NCBI RefSeq assembly: GCF_007993815.1
Contig: NZ_VJWE01000016.1
Span: forward strand, 124,001-188,000
Source: Acidovorax delafieldii
GTDB lineage: Bacteria; Pseudomonadota; Gammaproteobacteria; Burkholderiales; Burkholderiaceae_C
Direction of reading: 5' to 3'
Length of the DNA: 64,000 nucleotides
Shown: in pieces, positions 1-8,791 of the stretch
Layout of the letters: each line of letters starts with the position of its first letter
How positions within the stretch are numbered: the stretch's first letter is position 1
Translations under genes and position numbers: made by a program
Notes under the pieces: generated by a model
Told to the model about the DNA's origin: nothing
Databases searched by the model: none
The model's input: the letters and a program-made list of their open reading frames with translations, nothing else

Positions 1-54
1 ATTTCACAGAATACAGCCATGTTCCTACATTCACGGTCAGGAGACAACGGATTC

Positions 55-1419
55 ATGCCGAACGACCATAAAACCAACCTGCTGGTGGGCTGCGCCGCCG
101 GCTTCTCGGGCGACCGCACCGACGCGGCCCTGCCCGTGGTGCAGGCGCTCATCGCCAGCGGCCAGCCTGCGGTGCTCATCTTCGAGACGCTGGCCGAGCG
201 CACGCTGGCGCTGGCCCAGCTCGCGCGCCGCACTGACCCCGATGCGGGGTATGAACCCCTGCTGGTGGACCTGCTGCGCCCCGTGCTGGCACAGTGCCTG
301 GCGCACGGCGTGCGCATCGTCAGCAACTTTGGCGCGGCCAACCCGCACGGTGCCGCGCGTCGCATCCACGCGCTGGCGGCCGAGCTGGGCCTGGCCCGCC
401 CGCGCATTGCCGTGCTGCAGGGCGACGACCTGAGCGGCCCCGAACACCGCGCGCTGCTGCAGGGCGCGCTGGGCAGCGCGATGCCCACCGAGCCCATCGT
501 GAGTGCCAACGCCTACATTGGCGCGCAGGCGATTGCCGATGCGCTGCGCGCTGGCGCCGACATCGTGGTCTGCGGCCGCGTGGCCGATCCGTCGCTGGTT
601 CTGGGCCCCGCGCTGGCGCACTACGGGTGGGCGCTGGACGACTGGGATCGGCTGGCGCGCTCCACCATGGCCGGGCATCTGCTGGAATGCGGCGCCCAGG
701 TTACGGGCGGCTACTTTGCCGACCCTGGCTACAAAGACGTGGCGGGCCTGGCGCAACTGGGCTACCCCATCGCCGAGATCGACGCAGACGGCCACTGCAC
801 CATCACCAAGCCCCCGAACACAGGGGGCTGCATCACCGAGCGCACGGTGAAGGAGCAGCTGCTGTACGAGCTGCACGACCCGGCGGCGTACCTCACGCCC
901 GATGTGGTGGCCGACATCACCACCGCCCGCGTGACCACGGTGGGCGCCGACGCTGTGCGGCTGGAGGGCGTGCAGGGCCATGCGCGGCCCGCCACGCTCA
1001 AGGTCAACGTGTGTTTTGAATCGGGCTGGTTTGCCGAGGGCGAAATCTCCTACGCCGGCCCGCGCGCCGAGGCCCGCGCCCGCCTGGCGGGCGAGGTGCT
1101 GCGCGAGCGCTTGCACGGCCTGGGCCCGCTGCGCATCGACCTGATTGGCGTGACCAGCATCTTTGGCGACGACACCAGCCGCTGGCTGGATGCATCCGCC
1201 CACGGCAACGACGAAGCCCGCGATGTGCGCCTGCGCGTGGCCCTGCAGCACCGCGACCACGCCATCGCCCAGCGCCTGGTGCGCGAGATGACCGCGCTCT
1301 ACACCTGCGGCCCTGCAGGCGGTGGCGGCGTGCGCACGGCGATGCGACCGCGCCTGGGTACCGTCTCGTGCCTGGTGCCGCGCGAGGCCGTGTCCGTTTA
1401 CTTCGAGATGGTGGATTGA
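55..1419 (+). CDS. AtuA-family acyclic terpene utilization-type protein (N-terminal part of a split AtuA)
   Basis: The 454-residue protein matches the AtuA (DUF1446) family, whose founding member belongs to the citronellol/geraniol degradation cluster of Pseudomonas; its exact biochemical role is unsettled. Visible family features are the N-terminal GCAAGFSGDR (about residues 12-21), an NFGAANPHGA segment near residue 94 and NTGGCITERTVKEQLLYEL near residue 256. An upstream ATG at 19 is in frame, but the ATG at 55 has the GGAGACA box used by neighbouring genes, so I chose it. Long AtuA proteins carry a further C-terminal domain; here that part is encoded by the next gene, 11 bases downstream. 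The substrate is unknown; the Bug receptor downstream suggests a carboxylate. Confidence 0.85.
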   Translation: MPNDHKTNLLVGCAAGFSGDRTDAALPVVQALIASGQPAVLIFETLAERTLALAQLARRTDPDAGYEPLLVDLLRPVLAQCLAHGVRIVSNFGAANPHGAARRIHALAAELGLARPRIAVLQGDDLSGPEHRALLQGALGSAMPTEPIVSANAYIGAQAIADALRAGADIVVCGRVADPSLVLGPALAHYGWALDDWDRLARSTMAGHLLECGAQVTGGYFADPGYKDVAGLAQLGYPIAEIDADGHCTITKPPNTGGCITERTVKEQLLYELHDPAAYLTPDVVADITTARVTTVGADAVRLEGVQGHARPATLKVNVCFESGWFAEGEISYAGPRAEARARLAGEVLRERLHGLGPLRIDLIGVTSIFGDDTSRWLDASAHGNDEARDVRLRVALQHRDHAIAQRLVREMTALYTCGPAGGGGVRTAMRPRLGTVSCLVPREAVSVYFEMVD

Positions 1420-1430
1420 GGACTCAAGCC

Positions 1431-1802
1431 ATGACCACTACAAACCTTACCGTCACTGTTCCCTTGTATCGCCTGGCCCACAGCCGCACGGGCGACAAAG
1501 GCAACCGCTCCAACATCAGCGTCATCGCCTGGCACCCCGCGCTGTGGGATGTGCTGGTCGAACAAGTCACCGAGGCCGCCGTGGCACAGCAGTTTGCGCA
1601 GCGCCGCCCGCGCCGGGTCACACGCTACCTGCTGCCCCAGTTGCAGGCCATGAACCTCGTGCTGGACGATGTGCTTGACGGCGGCGTGAACGACTCGCTC
1701 AACCTCGACAGCCACGGCAAGGCACTGAGCTACCTGCTGCTCGATATGCCTGTCACCGTGCCCGCACACCTGTCGACGTACTTCGGCGGCCCTTCCGTGT
1801 AG
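1431..1802 (+). CDS. AtuA C-terminal-domain-like protein
   Basis: This 123-residue protein contains LYRLAHSRTGDKGNRSNISV (residues 11-30), the hallmark of the C-terminal domain of long AtuA proteins. It starts 11 bases after the preceding AtuA-family gene, so the two probably form a complex equivalent to one full-length AtuA. There is no signal peptide, so it is presumably cytoplasmic. The ATG at 1431 is preferred over an in-frame start at 1368, which would overlap the preceding gene. Function is inferred from family and context only. Confidence 0.8.
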   Translation: MTTTNLTVTVPLYRLAHSRTGDKGNRSNISVIAWHPALWDVLVEQVTEAAVAQQFAQRRPRRVTRYLLPQLQAMNLVLDDVLDGGVNDSLNLDSHGKALSYLLLDMPVTVPAHLSTYFGGPSV

Positions 1803-1844
1803 CCCGTCTTTTCTTTCCCATCCATACCAACACCAGGAGACAAC

Positions 1845-2837
1845 ATGACCCCTTCATCCCCCCGCCGCGCTCTGCTGGCCACTGCTGCCGTACTTGCGCT
1901 GGGCGCATTGCACGCCCCCGCTGCGCTCGCCCAGGCGACCGGTGCCTACCCGGCCAAGGCCATCACCTTTGTCGTGCCCTTTGCCGCAGGCAGTGCCACC
2001 GACCAGCTGGCGCGCGCGCTGGGCCAGTCCATCACCAACGACACCAAGCAGCCCGTGGTCATCGACAACAAGTCGGGCGCCAGCGGCATGATCGCCGCGT
2101 CGGCCGTGGCCAAGTCGGCGGCTGATGGCTACAGCGTGCTCATCACCACCAACACCACACACGCCGCCAACGAGCACCTGTACAAAAAGCTCTCCTACGA
2201 CCCGGTGAAGGACTTCGCCCCCGTCACTGGCCTGGGCAAAGGGGGGCAGGTGCTGGTGGTCAACGCCAGCGCACCGTACAAAAACGTGGGCGAGCTGCTG
2301 GCCTTTGCCAAGAAGAACCCCGGCAAGCTCAGCTTTGGCAGCGGCAGCTCATCGAGCCGCATGGCGGGCGAAATGCTCAAGCAGCTGGCGGCTGTGGACA
2401 TCCTGCACGTGCCCTACAAGAGCAACCCGCTGGCCATCACCGACCTGCTGGGCGGACAGATCGACCTGATGATCACCGACACCTCCACCGGCGTGCCGCA
2501 GGTCAAGGCAGGCAAGCTGCGCGCGCTGGGCTACTCCACGCAAAAGCGCAGCACCCAGCTGCCCGACGTGCCCACCATCGACGAAGCCGGTGTGAAGGGC
2601 TACGACATGGGCTACTGGTTTGCGGCCTACGTGCCCGCAGGCACACCCGCGCCGGTGGTGGCGCGCCTGAATGAGCTGCTGACCGCCGCCACCAAGAGCG
2701 CTGCGGCCAAGAGCTTCTATGACAACGCCGGCTCCGAAGCCTGGACCACCACGCCCGATGAACTCGCCAAGTTCCAGGCCGCCGAAACCCAGAAGTGGGG
2801 CAAGGTGATCAAGGCCGCCGGTATCGAGGCCGAATAA
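1845..2837 (+). CDS. Bug-family periplasmic solute receptor (TctC-like, tripartite tricarboxylate transporter)
   Basis: The 330-residue protein has a Sec signal peptide (about 1-29, cleavage after ALAQA) and the Bug fold: YPAKAITFVVPFAAGSATDQ at the mature N terminus, then VVIDNKSGASG, TTNTTHAANEHLYKKLSYDP and a C-terminal KWGKVIKAAGIEAE. Bug receptors bind carboxylates or other small organic anions and are strongly expanded in Bordetella and Comamonadaceae; most lack an adjacent TctA/TctB membrane pair, and none is visible here. It lies 42 bases after the AtuA-like pair behind a CAGGAGACAAC ribosome site, suggesting a common operon and uptake of the compound that pair processes. Confidence 0.92.
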   Translation: MTPSSPRRALLATAAVLALGALHAPAALAQATGAYPAKAITFVVPFAAGSATDQLARALGQSITNDTKQPVVIDNKSGASGMIAASAVAKSAADGYSVLITTNTTHAANEHLYKKLSYDPVKDFAPVTGLGKGGQVLVVNASAPYKNVGELLAFAKKNPGKLSFGSGSSSSRMAGEMLKQLAAVDILHVPYKSNPLAITDLLGGQIDLMITDTSTGVPQVKAGKLRALGYSTQKRSTQLPDVPTIDEAGVKGYDMGYWFAAYVPAGTPAPVVARLNELLTAATKSAAAKSFYDNAGSEAWTTTPDELAKFQAAETQKWGKVIKAAGIEAE

Positions 2838-3034
2838 GCCACCGGCCCATCCACCGGCTCACCAGCCAGGCCCACCCACCGGGCCGTTTCATTCCCGTTT
2901 TAGCTTCTCTCAGCCTGCCTTTGCTGGCAGGTCTGGGCGAAGCCTTGCCCGCGCGCAGCGCAACAGACGCTGCCGTTTTGTTCCAGAGCCGTTCCAGCGG
3001 CCCGCGCCATCATCCATCCAAGGAGACAGACACC

Positions 3035-5155
3035 ATGAAACCTCTTCGTGCATTCGGAAAACTCGCGCTCACGGCCGCCGCTGCAGCCGCCATCACGGCC
3101 TGCGGGGGCTCCAGCAACGATGCGCCCAAGGGCCCCGCACTCAAGCTGGCCATCACCGCCACCGAGGCCTTTCCGGGCACCTATGGCGACGTGGGCGAAT
3201 ACGAGCGCGTGACCGGCACCATCAGCGGCGAGGTGGACCCCAAGGACCCCAAGAACGCCGTCATCCAGGACCTGGCCCTGGCGCCCACCAACGCCAACGG
3301 CATGGTCGAGTACCAGGCCGACTTCGTCATGCTCAAGCCCAAGAACATGGCCAAGGCCAGCGGCGTGCTGCGCTACGACGCACCCAATCGCGGCAACATC
3401 CTCACCATGCTCAACCCCACGGCCACGCCGAGCGATGCGGTGTACCTGGAGCGCGGCTATGTGATGCTGTATTCGGCCTGGCAAGGCGATGTGCCCAAGA
3501 GCACCGCCGCGCGCCTGACGGTGACGGTGCCCGTGGCCAAGAACAAGGACGGCAGCAGCATCACCGGCCCCTACCGCGCCGAGCTAGTGCCCACCACCGC
3601 CAGCCCCGCAATGACATTGCCCGGCGGCGTGTTCAACGGCACCATGATTCCGTACGAACCCGCCAGCCTGGACAACACGCAGCCCGGCTACTCGCTCACC
3701 CGCCGTGCCAACGAGACGGATGCGCGCGTGCCTGTGCCCGCCGGCGACTGGAAGTTCGCCACCTGCGACACGGGCACCAACGCCTTCCCCGGCACGCCCA
3801 GCCCCACCAGCGTGTGTCTGAAGGGCGGGTTTGACCCAGCCTATCTGTACGAGCTGGTCTATGTTGCCAAAGACCCCAAAGTGATGGGCGTGGGCCTGGC
3901 TGCGCTGCGCGACACGGTGAGCTTCTTCCGCAGCAAGGCGGTTGATTCCACCGGCACCCCCAACCCCCTCGCAGGCCGCATCACACACACGCTGGGGCAG
4001 GGCACCTCGCAGTCGGGCAACGCCATGAAGACCTTTCTGCACCTGGGCTTCAACCAGGCGCTGGACGGTGGCAAGGTGTTTGACGGCATGTATGCCCACG
4101 TCGCAGCGCGCCAGACCAACATCAACACCCGCTTTGCCGTGCCCGGTGGTGGCGGTGGCCTGCGCACCGACCACACAGCCTTCGGCCAGACGGCACCGCG
4201 CGGGCTGGACAAGGACTACATCGACGACATCAGCGGCCGCCAGGGCGGCGTGATGAAGCGTTGCGCCGCCACCAACACCTGCCCCAAGTTCTTCCTGGGC
4301 CTGTCGGGCACCGAGTTCTGGCAGCTGCAGGGCTCACCGGTGCTGACCGACGCCAACGGCACCAAGGACCTGGCGCAGCCCGACAACGCCCGCATCTACT
4401 ACTACGCCAGCACCCAGCACGGCGGGGCAGGGGGCACGGCCAGCATTGCCTATGCCCCTACGCGCGCCACGTACCCTACGGGCACGGTGGTGCAGTTCAA
4501 CGACACGTTCCGCGCGCTGTTCCTGAACCTGGAAGACTGGGTGGTGCGCGGCACGCAGCCACCCGCCAGCCAGGTGCCCAAGCTGGCCGACGGCACGCTG
4601 GTGCGGCCCGAGGCGCTGAGCTTTCCGGCCATGAAGGGGCTGACCTGGGCGGTGGGCGGCGTGCAGACGCCCATTCCGGACTTCAGCTATCGCGGCCTGT
4701 ACAACAACTTCCCGCTGTTCGACTTTGGCCCGCAGTACATCCCGCAGGACGAGGCTGGCATTGCCACCGTGCTGCCCCCGCGCAACCTGGGCCGCGACTA
4801 CGCCATCCTGGTGCCGCAGGTCGATGCCAGCACGGGCCTGACCCGCGCCGGCATCCGCAGCGTGGAGGCGCGTGCGCCGCTGGGCACCAGCATCGAGTTC
4901 AACTACGTGGCCACGCCCGGCATCACCGACCTGGCCAACCTCACGGGCAGCTTCATCCCCTTCCACAAGACGCGTGCCGCGCGGCTGGCGGCGGGCGATG
5001 CACGGCCTTCGCTGGAAGAGCTGTACGGCACGCAGGACGGCTACGTCGCGGCGGTGACGCAGGCCGCGAACGACCTGGTGGCCCAGCGCCTGCTGCTGCA
5101 GCGCGATGCGGACCTGCAGATTGCGCGTGCCAAGGCCGCTGCCGTGCTGCCCTGA
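3035..5155 (+). CDS. Exported lipoprotein with alpha/beta-hydrolase-like domain (Abhydrolase_10 type)
   Basis: The 706-residue protein starts with a lipoprotein signal peptide; the lipobox ITAC places the lipidated Cys at residue 23, followed by GGSSND. The body resembles the large alpha/beta-hydrolase-like domain family: a GYVMLYSAWQGDVP segment near residue 143, LSGTEFWQLQGSPVLTDANG near 424, and ARIYYYASTQHGG near 452-464. No member function is well established. The ATG at 3035 follows AAGGAGACAGACACC; an in-frame extension to 2795 would overlap the receptor gene. It ends just before a strong terminator (5203-5243). It could act on the carboxylate precursor taken up by the receptor upstream, which is inference. 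Confidence 0.75.
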   Translation: MKPLRAFGKLALTAAAAAAITACGGSSNDAPKGPALKLAITATEAFPGTYGDVGEYERVTGTISGEVDPKDPKNAVIQDLALAPTNANGMVEYQADFVMLKPKNMAKASGVLRYDAPNRGNILTMLNPTATPSDAVYLERGYVMLYSAWQGDVPKSTAARLTVTVPVAKNKDGSSITGPYRAELVPTTASPAMTLPGGVFNGTMIPYEPASLDNTQPGYSLTRRANETDARVPVPAGDWKFATCDTGTNAFPGTPSPTSVCLKGGFDPAYLYELVYVAKDPKVMGVGLAALRDTVSFFRSKAVDSTGTPNPLAGRITHTLGQGTSQSGNAMKTFLHLGFNQALDGGKVFDGMYAHVAARQTNINTRFAVPGGGGGLRTDHTAFGQTAPRGLDKDYIDDISGRQGGVMKRCAATNTCPKFFLGLSGTEFWQLQGSPVLTDANGTKDLAQPDNARIYYYASTQHGGAGGTASIAYAPTRATYPTGTVVQFNDTFRALFLNLEDWVVRGTQPPASQVPKLADGTLVRPEALSFPAMKGLTWAVGGVQTPIPDFSYRGLYNNFPLFDFGPQYIPQDEAGIATVLPPRNLGRDYAILVPQVDASTGLTRAGIRSVEARAPLGTSIEFNYVATPGITDLANLTGSFIPFHKTRAARLAAGDARPSLEELYGTQDGYVAAVTQAANDLVAQRLLLQRDADLQIARAKAAAVLP

Positions 5156-5202
5156 TGTGACGTGACTGCACGCACGGCCCCGTGCCGTGCTGTCCCCTGC
5201 AG

Positions 5203-5243
5203 GCCCCCAAACCCTTTCTGACAAGGGTTGGGGGCATTTTTTT
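5203..5243 (+). terminator. Intrinsic terminator after the AtuA/Bug/hydrolase operon
   Basis: An inverted repeat GCCCCCAAACCCTT / AAGGGTTGGGGGC with a TCTGAC loop (one bulged base) is followed by A and seven T residues. It lies 48 bases after the stop of the hydrolase-like gene. Confidence 0.85.
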
Positions 5244-5301
5244 GGCCAAAGTGGCCGGATGCGCTAGAACAACATGCCTGAGTAGCTATCAAAAGCGTAG
5301 T
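5244..5301 (-). repeat. Dispersed two-hairpin repeat, copy 1
   Basis: Read on the minus strand it gives TTTTGATAGCTACT, then TCTAGCGCAT, then GGCCACTTTGGCCAAA, matching the other copies (best copy at 50845-50912). It sits directly after a terminator and before the convergent LysR gene. Confidence 0.7.
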
Positions 5302-5328
5302 GGCTGTGTGTGGCCTGACCAGCCACCC

Positions 5329-6222
5329 TCACCATGGCACCCCCGCAAACCGCGCCACCAAAAAATCCAGCAACGCCCGCACCGCAGGCGACAAGTGCCT
5401 GCGCGACGGGTACAGCGCATAGATCGTCATCACCGGCAAGTCCCAGCCCGGCAGCACGGTCTGCAGCTCGTTGCTGTGCAGGTAGGGGTTGACCAGATAC
5501 GTCGGCTGCATCGCAATGCCGCCGCCCGCCAGCGCTGCGCGCATCAGTGTCGTGGCCTCGTTGGCGCTGAAATGGCCGCTCACGCCCACGCGCTCCACCA
5601 CCTCGCCGCGCGTGAGCTGCCACACGCTTTTGCCAAAGTTGGCATAGCTCAGGCAGCGGTGCTGCGCCAGGTCGGCGGGTTGCTGCGGCACACCGTGCGC
5701 GGCCAGGTAGGCGGGCGACGCCACCAGCGCCGAATCGCACCGCGCCAGCGGCCGGCCGATGAGCAGCGGGTCGGGCTCGGCGCTGATGCGGATGGCCAGG
5801 TCGATGCGCTTTTCCACCAGGTTCAGCGAGCCCTCGCTCGCGTCCAGGTCGATCTTGAGCTGCGGGTGCTGCGCCAGAAAATCCGCAATCGCCGCGCCCA
5901 TCTGCGCAAATGCAAACGACACGCTGCAGGTCAGCCGCAGTTGCCCGCGCAGCGCGCCCTCGGTGGTGGTGGCGGTTTCTTCTTCCAGGTCTTGCGACAG
6001 CGCCAGCATTTGCTGACAGCGGCGCAGCGCGTGCTCGCCCGCATCGGTCAGCGTCACGCTGCGGGTGGTGCGCTGCAGCAGCCGTGCCTGCAGCCACTGC
6101 TCCATCTCGCCCACATAGCGCGTGACCATGGCACGCGACATATCGAGCTTGTCGGCCGTGGCGCTGAAGCTGCCGCTGGTGGCGACTTCAGCAAACACAT
6201 GCATGGCGGTCAGGCGGTCCAT
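5329..6222 (-). CDS. LysR-family transcriptional regulator
   Basis: The 297-residue protein has the typical LysR layout. An N-terminal winged helix-turn-helix (about residues 1-60, MDRLTAMHVFAEVATSGSFS at the start, RTTRSVTLTDAG in the wing region) is followed by a periplasmic-binding-protein-like effector domain (about 90-290). It is divergent from the MBL-fold gene at 6348, and the 125-base gap holds two dyads (6231-6256, 6272-6300), so it probably controls that gene and itself. The effector is unknown. Start and length are normal for the family. Confidence 0.93.
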   Translation of the reverse strand: MDRLTAMHVFAEVATSGSFSATADKLDMSRAMVTRYVGEMEQWLQARLLQRTTRSVTLTDAGEHALRRCQQMLALSQDLEEETATTTEGALRGQLRLTCSVSFAFAQMGAAIADFLAQHPQLKIDLDASEGSLNLVEKRIDLAIRISAEPDPLLIGRPLARCDSALVASPAYLAAHGVPQQPADLAQHRCLSYANFGKSVWQLTRGEVVERVGVSGHFSANEATTLMRAALAGGGIAMQPTYLVNPYLHSNELQTVLPGWDLPVMTIYALYPSRRHLSPAVRALLDFLVARFAGVPW

Positions 6223-6230
6223 AGAACTGT

Positions 6231-6300
6231 TATTTGATCGAAATATGAAACAAATATGCGCAAATTATCGCGTTTATTGGATCGATTGGTGCAAATAAAC
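6231..6300. promoter_or_regulatory. Divergent control region with two inverted repeats
   Basis: Two dyads lie between the LysR gene and the MBL-fold gene. TATTTG (6231-6236) pairs with CAAATA (6251-6256) across 14 bases, and GTTTATT (6272-6278) pairs with AATAAAC (6294-6300) across 15 bases. The region is much more AT-rich than its flanks. LysR regulators commonly bind such interrupted dyads, but the assignment is by position only. Confidence 0.5.
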
Positions 6301-6347
6301 TTCATTCCGTCCTCTGCACCGCCGCTTAAAACACCGGAGAAACCACC

Positions 6348-7214
6348 ATGTTCCGCACCACCCTCATCGCCGCCACCCTTACCGTTGCCTTCACCGGCGC
6401 CCAGGCCGCCCAGCCGCTGCAGGTCAAGGTCTACAACGCCGACGGCAACAGCTTCAACGTCAACTCCACGCTGGTCTATGGCGAAAAAGAAGCCATGGTC
6501 ATCGACGCAGGCTTCACCCGTGCCGATGCGCTGCGCATTGCCGCCAACGTGCTCGACACCGGCAAAGAGTTGAAGACCATCTACGTGAGCCAGGCCGACC
6601 CCGACTATTACTTCGGCGTCGAGACGCTGAAAGAAATCTTCCCCCAAGCCGACGTGGTGACCACGCCCGCTGTGCTGGAGAAGATCAACGCTAAGCTCGC
6701 CGGCAAGCTCGCCTTCTGGGGCCCCAAGATGGGTGCCAACGCACCACGCACGCCCGTGCTGCCCAAGGCGATTGCTGGCAACACGCTGAGCGTGGATGGC
6801 CAGGCGGTGGAGATCCGTGGCACCACCGGCCCGCTGGCACACCGCCCCTATGCGTGGATTCCATCCATCAAGGCCGTGGTGGGCAACATCGGTGTGTTTG
6901 GCACCAACATGCATGTGTGGACGGCCGACACCCAGACTTCCGCCGAGCGCAGCGCCTGGGTGGCCCAGCTCGACGAAATGGCTGCCCTGCAGCCCACGGT
7001 GGTGGTGCCGGGCCACATGCCCGCAGGCACGGCGCTGGACGCCAGCAACGTGACCTACACCAAGGGCTACCTGCAAGCGTTCGAGAAAAACGCCGCCGCC
7101 ACCAAGACCAGCGCGGAGCTGATCGACGCGATGAAGAAGGCCTACCCCGCAGCGCCCATGGGCCTGTCGCTGGACATCGGCGCCAAGGTCAACAAGGGCG
7201 AGATGAAGTGGTAA
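6348..7214 (+). CDS. Exported MBL-fold (metallo-beta-lactamase-like) protein with altered metal-ligand motif
   Basis: The 288-residue protein has a signal peptide (1-20, ending GAQA) and MBL-fold features: VNSTLVYGEKEAMVIDAGFT, and PGHM with His223. The usual HxHxDH zinc motif is replaced by Gln82-Ala-Asp84-Pro-Asp86-Tyr87 (in VSQADPDYYFG), and the strand normally giving a GHT-type ligand reads RGTTGPLAHRPY. The protein therefore probably lacks the standard two-zinc site. It may be a binding protein, use another metal arrangement, or be a diverged hydrolase. It is divergent from a LysR gene and followed 61 bases later by an exported SnoaL-like protein. Confidence 0.8.
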   Translation: MFRTTLIAATLTVAFTGAQAAQPLQVKVYNADGNSFNVNSTLVYGEKEAMVIDAGFTRADALRIAANVLDTGKELKTIYVSQADPDYYFGVETLKEIFPQADVVTTPAVLEKINAKLAGKLAFWGPKMGANAPRTPVLPKAIAGNTLSVDGQAVEIRGTTGPLAHRPYAWIPSIKAVVGNIGVFGTNMHVWTADTQTSAERSAWVAQLDEMAALQPTVVVPGHMPAGTALDASNVTYTKGYLQAFEKNAAATKTSAELIDAMKKAYPAAPMGLSLDIGAKVNKGEMKW

Positions 7215-7275
7215 GCCACCCCTCAACGGCCGCACCCACAGTTTTCCCTCCCCTGTACTCACCCAAGGAGTCCCC

Positions 7276-7722
7276 ATGAAGCCCGTCAAGACCTTGCTCA
7301 TCGCCGCATCGCTCGTGGCAGCCTTTGCGTCCGCCAGCGCCTTCGCCCAGACCACCAACAAAGACATCGTGGTGGCCGGCATGAAGGGCCTGTTCATCAC
7401 ACGCGACGCGTCGGTCATCGACAAGTACTGGTCGCCCAGCTACATCCAGCACAACCCCGCCGTGCCCAATGGCGCCGAGGTGCTGCGCGGGTGGATCAAA
7501 AGCCTGCCGCCCGACTTCAAGTACGAGCCCGGCATGGTGGTGGCCGAGGGCGACCTGGTCATGATGCATGGCCGCTACTCGGGCATGGGCCCCAAGCCCA
7601 TGGTGGGGGTGGACATCTTCCGCCTGTACGGTGGCAAGATCGTCGAGCACTGGGACGTGCTGCAGCAAGAGGTCACCCCCACCGCCAGTGGCAACCCCAT
7701 GTTCACCCCGCCTGCGAACTAA
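7276..7722 (+). CDS. Exported SnoaL-like / NTF2-fold protein
   Basis: The 148-residue protein has a signal peptide (about 1-25, ASAFAQ) and a SnoaL-like domain of the type annotated as predicted SnoaL-like aldol-condensation protein. Supporting segments are IDKYWSPSYIQHNPAVPNGAE cut at about residues 47-66 and VDIFRLYGGKIVEHWDVLQ (about 111-129). NTF2-like domains bind small hydrophobic ligands or catalyse isomerisation or cyclisation; the substrate cannot be told. It has a good ribosome site (AAGGAGTCCCC) and probably shares a transcript with the MBL-fold gene upstream. Confidence 0.82.
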   Translation: MKPVKTLLIAASLVAAFASASAFAQTTNKDIVVAGMKGLFITRDASVIDKYWSPSYIQHNPAVPNGAEVLRGWIKSLPPDFKYEPGMVVAEGDLVMMHGRYSGMGPKPMVGVDIFRLYGGKIVEHWDVLQQEVTPTASGNPMFTPPAN

Positions 7723-7744
7723 ACCCAAGTAGGAGCACCTGATC

Positions 7745-8068
7745 GTGACCGCCACCCACCCCCTTCACCAGGTCCTGCAGCACCTGCACGCCGGGCGCTG
7801 GAACGCGGCGCACGATCTGGTGCAGCACGACGGCTCCATGCTCGCCGCCTGGCTGCACGGCATCTTGCACCTGCAAGAGGGCGACCTGGAAGACGCCGAA
7901 AACTGGTACGACCGTGCCGCCCGCCATTTCCGCAGCCGGGGCGCGCTGGCCGAAGAAATCGCAGCGTTTGAAGGCGCACTGGCCGCACACCTTGCCCAGG
8001 TTGCACCCCCAGGGACACCGGCCGCATCCACACCGCCTGATCCTGAAGATTCTGAAGAGAGACCCTGA
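7745..8068 (+). CDS. Hypothetical small helical protein
   Basis: I do not recognise a named family for this 107-residue protein. It begins with GTG at 7745, eight to ten bases after AGGAG. It is predicted mostly helical with a TPR-like feel (WLHGILHLQEGDLEDAENWY at about residues 36-55, then RAARHFRSRGALAEEIAAFE), and ends in a Pro/Asp/Glu-rich tail. Its stop lies 3 bases before the DsbA-family gene, so the two are probably co-translated. It has neither signal peptide nor membrane segment. Confidence 0.6.
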   Translation: MTATHPLHQVLQHLHAGRWNAAHDLVQHDGSMLAAWLHGILHLQEGDLEDAENWYDRAARHFRSRGALAEEIAAFEGALAAHLAQVAPPGTPAASTPPDPEDSEERP

Positions 8069-8071
8069 CCC

Positions 8072-8728
8072 ATGCCCTCCACGCCCCCCGCCACCGTCAC
8101 GTACCTGTTCGACCCCCTGTGCGGCTGGTGCTACGCCGCTGCGCCCGTGCTGGCCCGCTTTCAGGCCACGCCCGGCGTGCAGGTGGCGCTGGCGCCCACC
8201 GGCCTGTTTGCAGGCACCGGCGCCCGGCCCATGGACGCGCAATTTACCGCCTACGCCTGGGCCAACGACCAGCGCATCGCGCAGCTCACCGGCCAGCCGT
8301 TCAGCCAGGCCTACCGCGAGCAGGTGCTGGCTCAACCCTCCGGGCGTTTTGACTCTGGCCCTGCCACGCTGGCCCTCACCGCCGTGGCACAGACCGAGCC
8401 CGCACGCGAGCTGGAGGCACTGCAGGCGTTTCAGCGTGCACGCTACGTGGACGGGCGCGACACCACAGCGCTCACCGTGCTGGCCGACGTGCTGGGCACC
8501 CTGGGCCTGCATGCCGCCGCAGCGCTGGTACGCGAGCCCACCGACGCTCTGCGCGCCGCCGTGCTGCACCGCGTGGCAGCCGCCCGTGCCGACATGCAAG
8601 CCCTGGGCGCGCAAGGCGTGCCACAGCTGGCAGTGGGCGACGCCGCCACCGGCCGCCGCCGCGTGCTGGGCGGCCAGGCCCTGTATGGCAACTTTGACGC
8701 GTTGCTGCAGCAGGTGGCCCAGGCCTGA
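8072..8728 (+). CDS. DsbA-family thioredoxin-fold protein (FrnE-like)
   Basis: The 218-residue protein has the N-terminal thioredoxin-fold strand TVTYLFDPLCGWCYA with a CxxC active site at Cys17-Cys20, a helical insertion, and a cis-proline loop QGVPQLAVG near residue 183. This is the arrangement of cytosolic DsbA-like/FrnE proteins, which act as thiol oxidoreductases or use the fold for isomerase or glutathione-transferase chemistry. No signal peptide is present. It follows the small helical protein by 3 bases and is convergent with the P-loop gene. Confidence 0.85.
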   Translation: MPSTPPATVTYLFDPLCGWCYAAAPVLARFQATPGVQVALAPTGLFAGTGARPMDAQFTAYAWANDQRIAQLTGQPFSQAYREQVLAQPSGRFDSGPATLALTAVAQTEPARELEALQAFQRARYVDGRDTTALTVLADVLGTLGLHAAAALVREPTDALRAAVLHRVAAARADMQALGAQGVPQLAVGDAATGRRRVLGGQALYGNFDALLQQVAQA

Positions 8729-8791
8729 GCTGCGCGACCACCGCAGCGCCGGGCCACTGCGGCAGATCGCAGCCTGGCCTGCGCCATGTCT

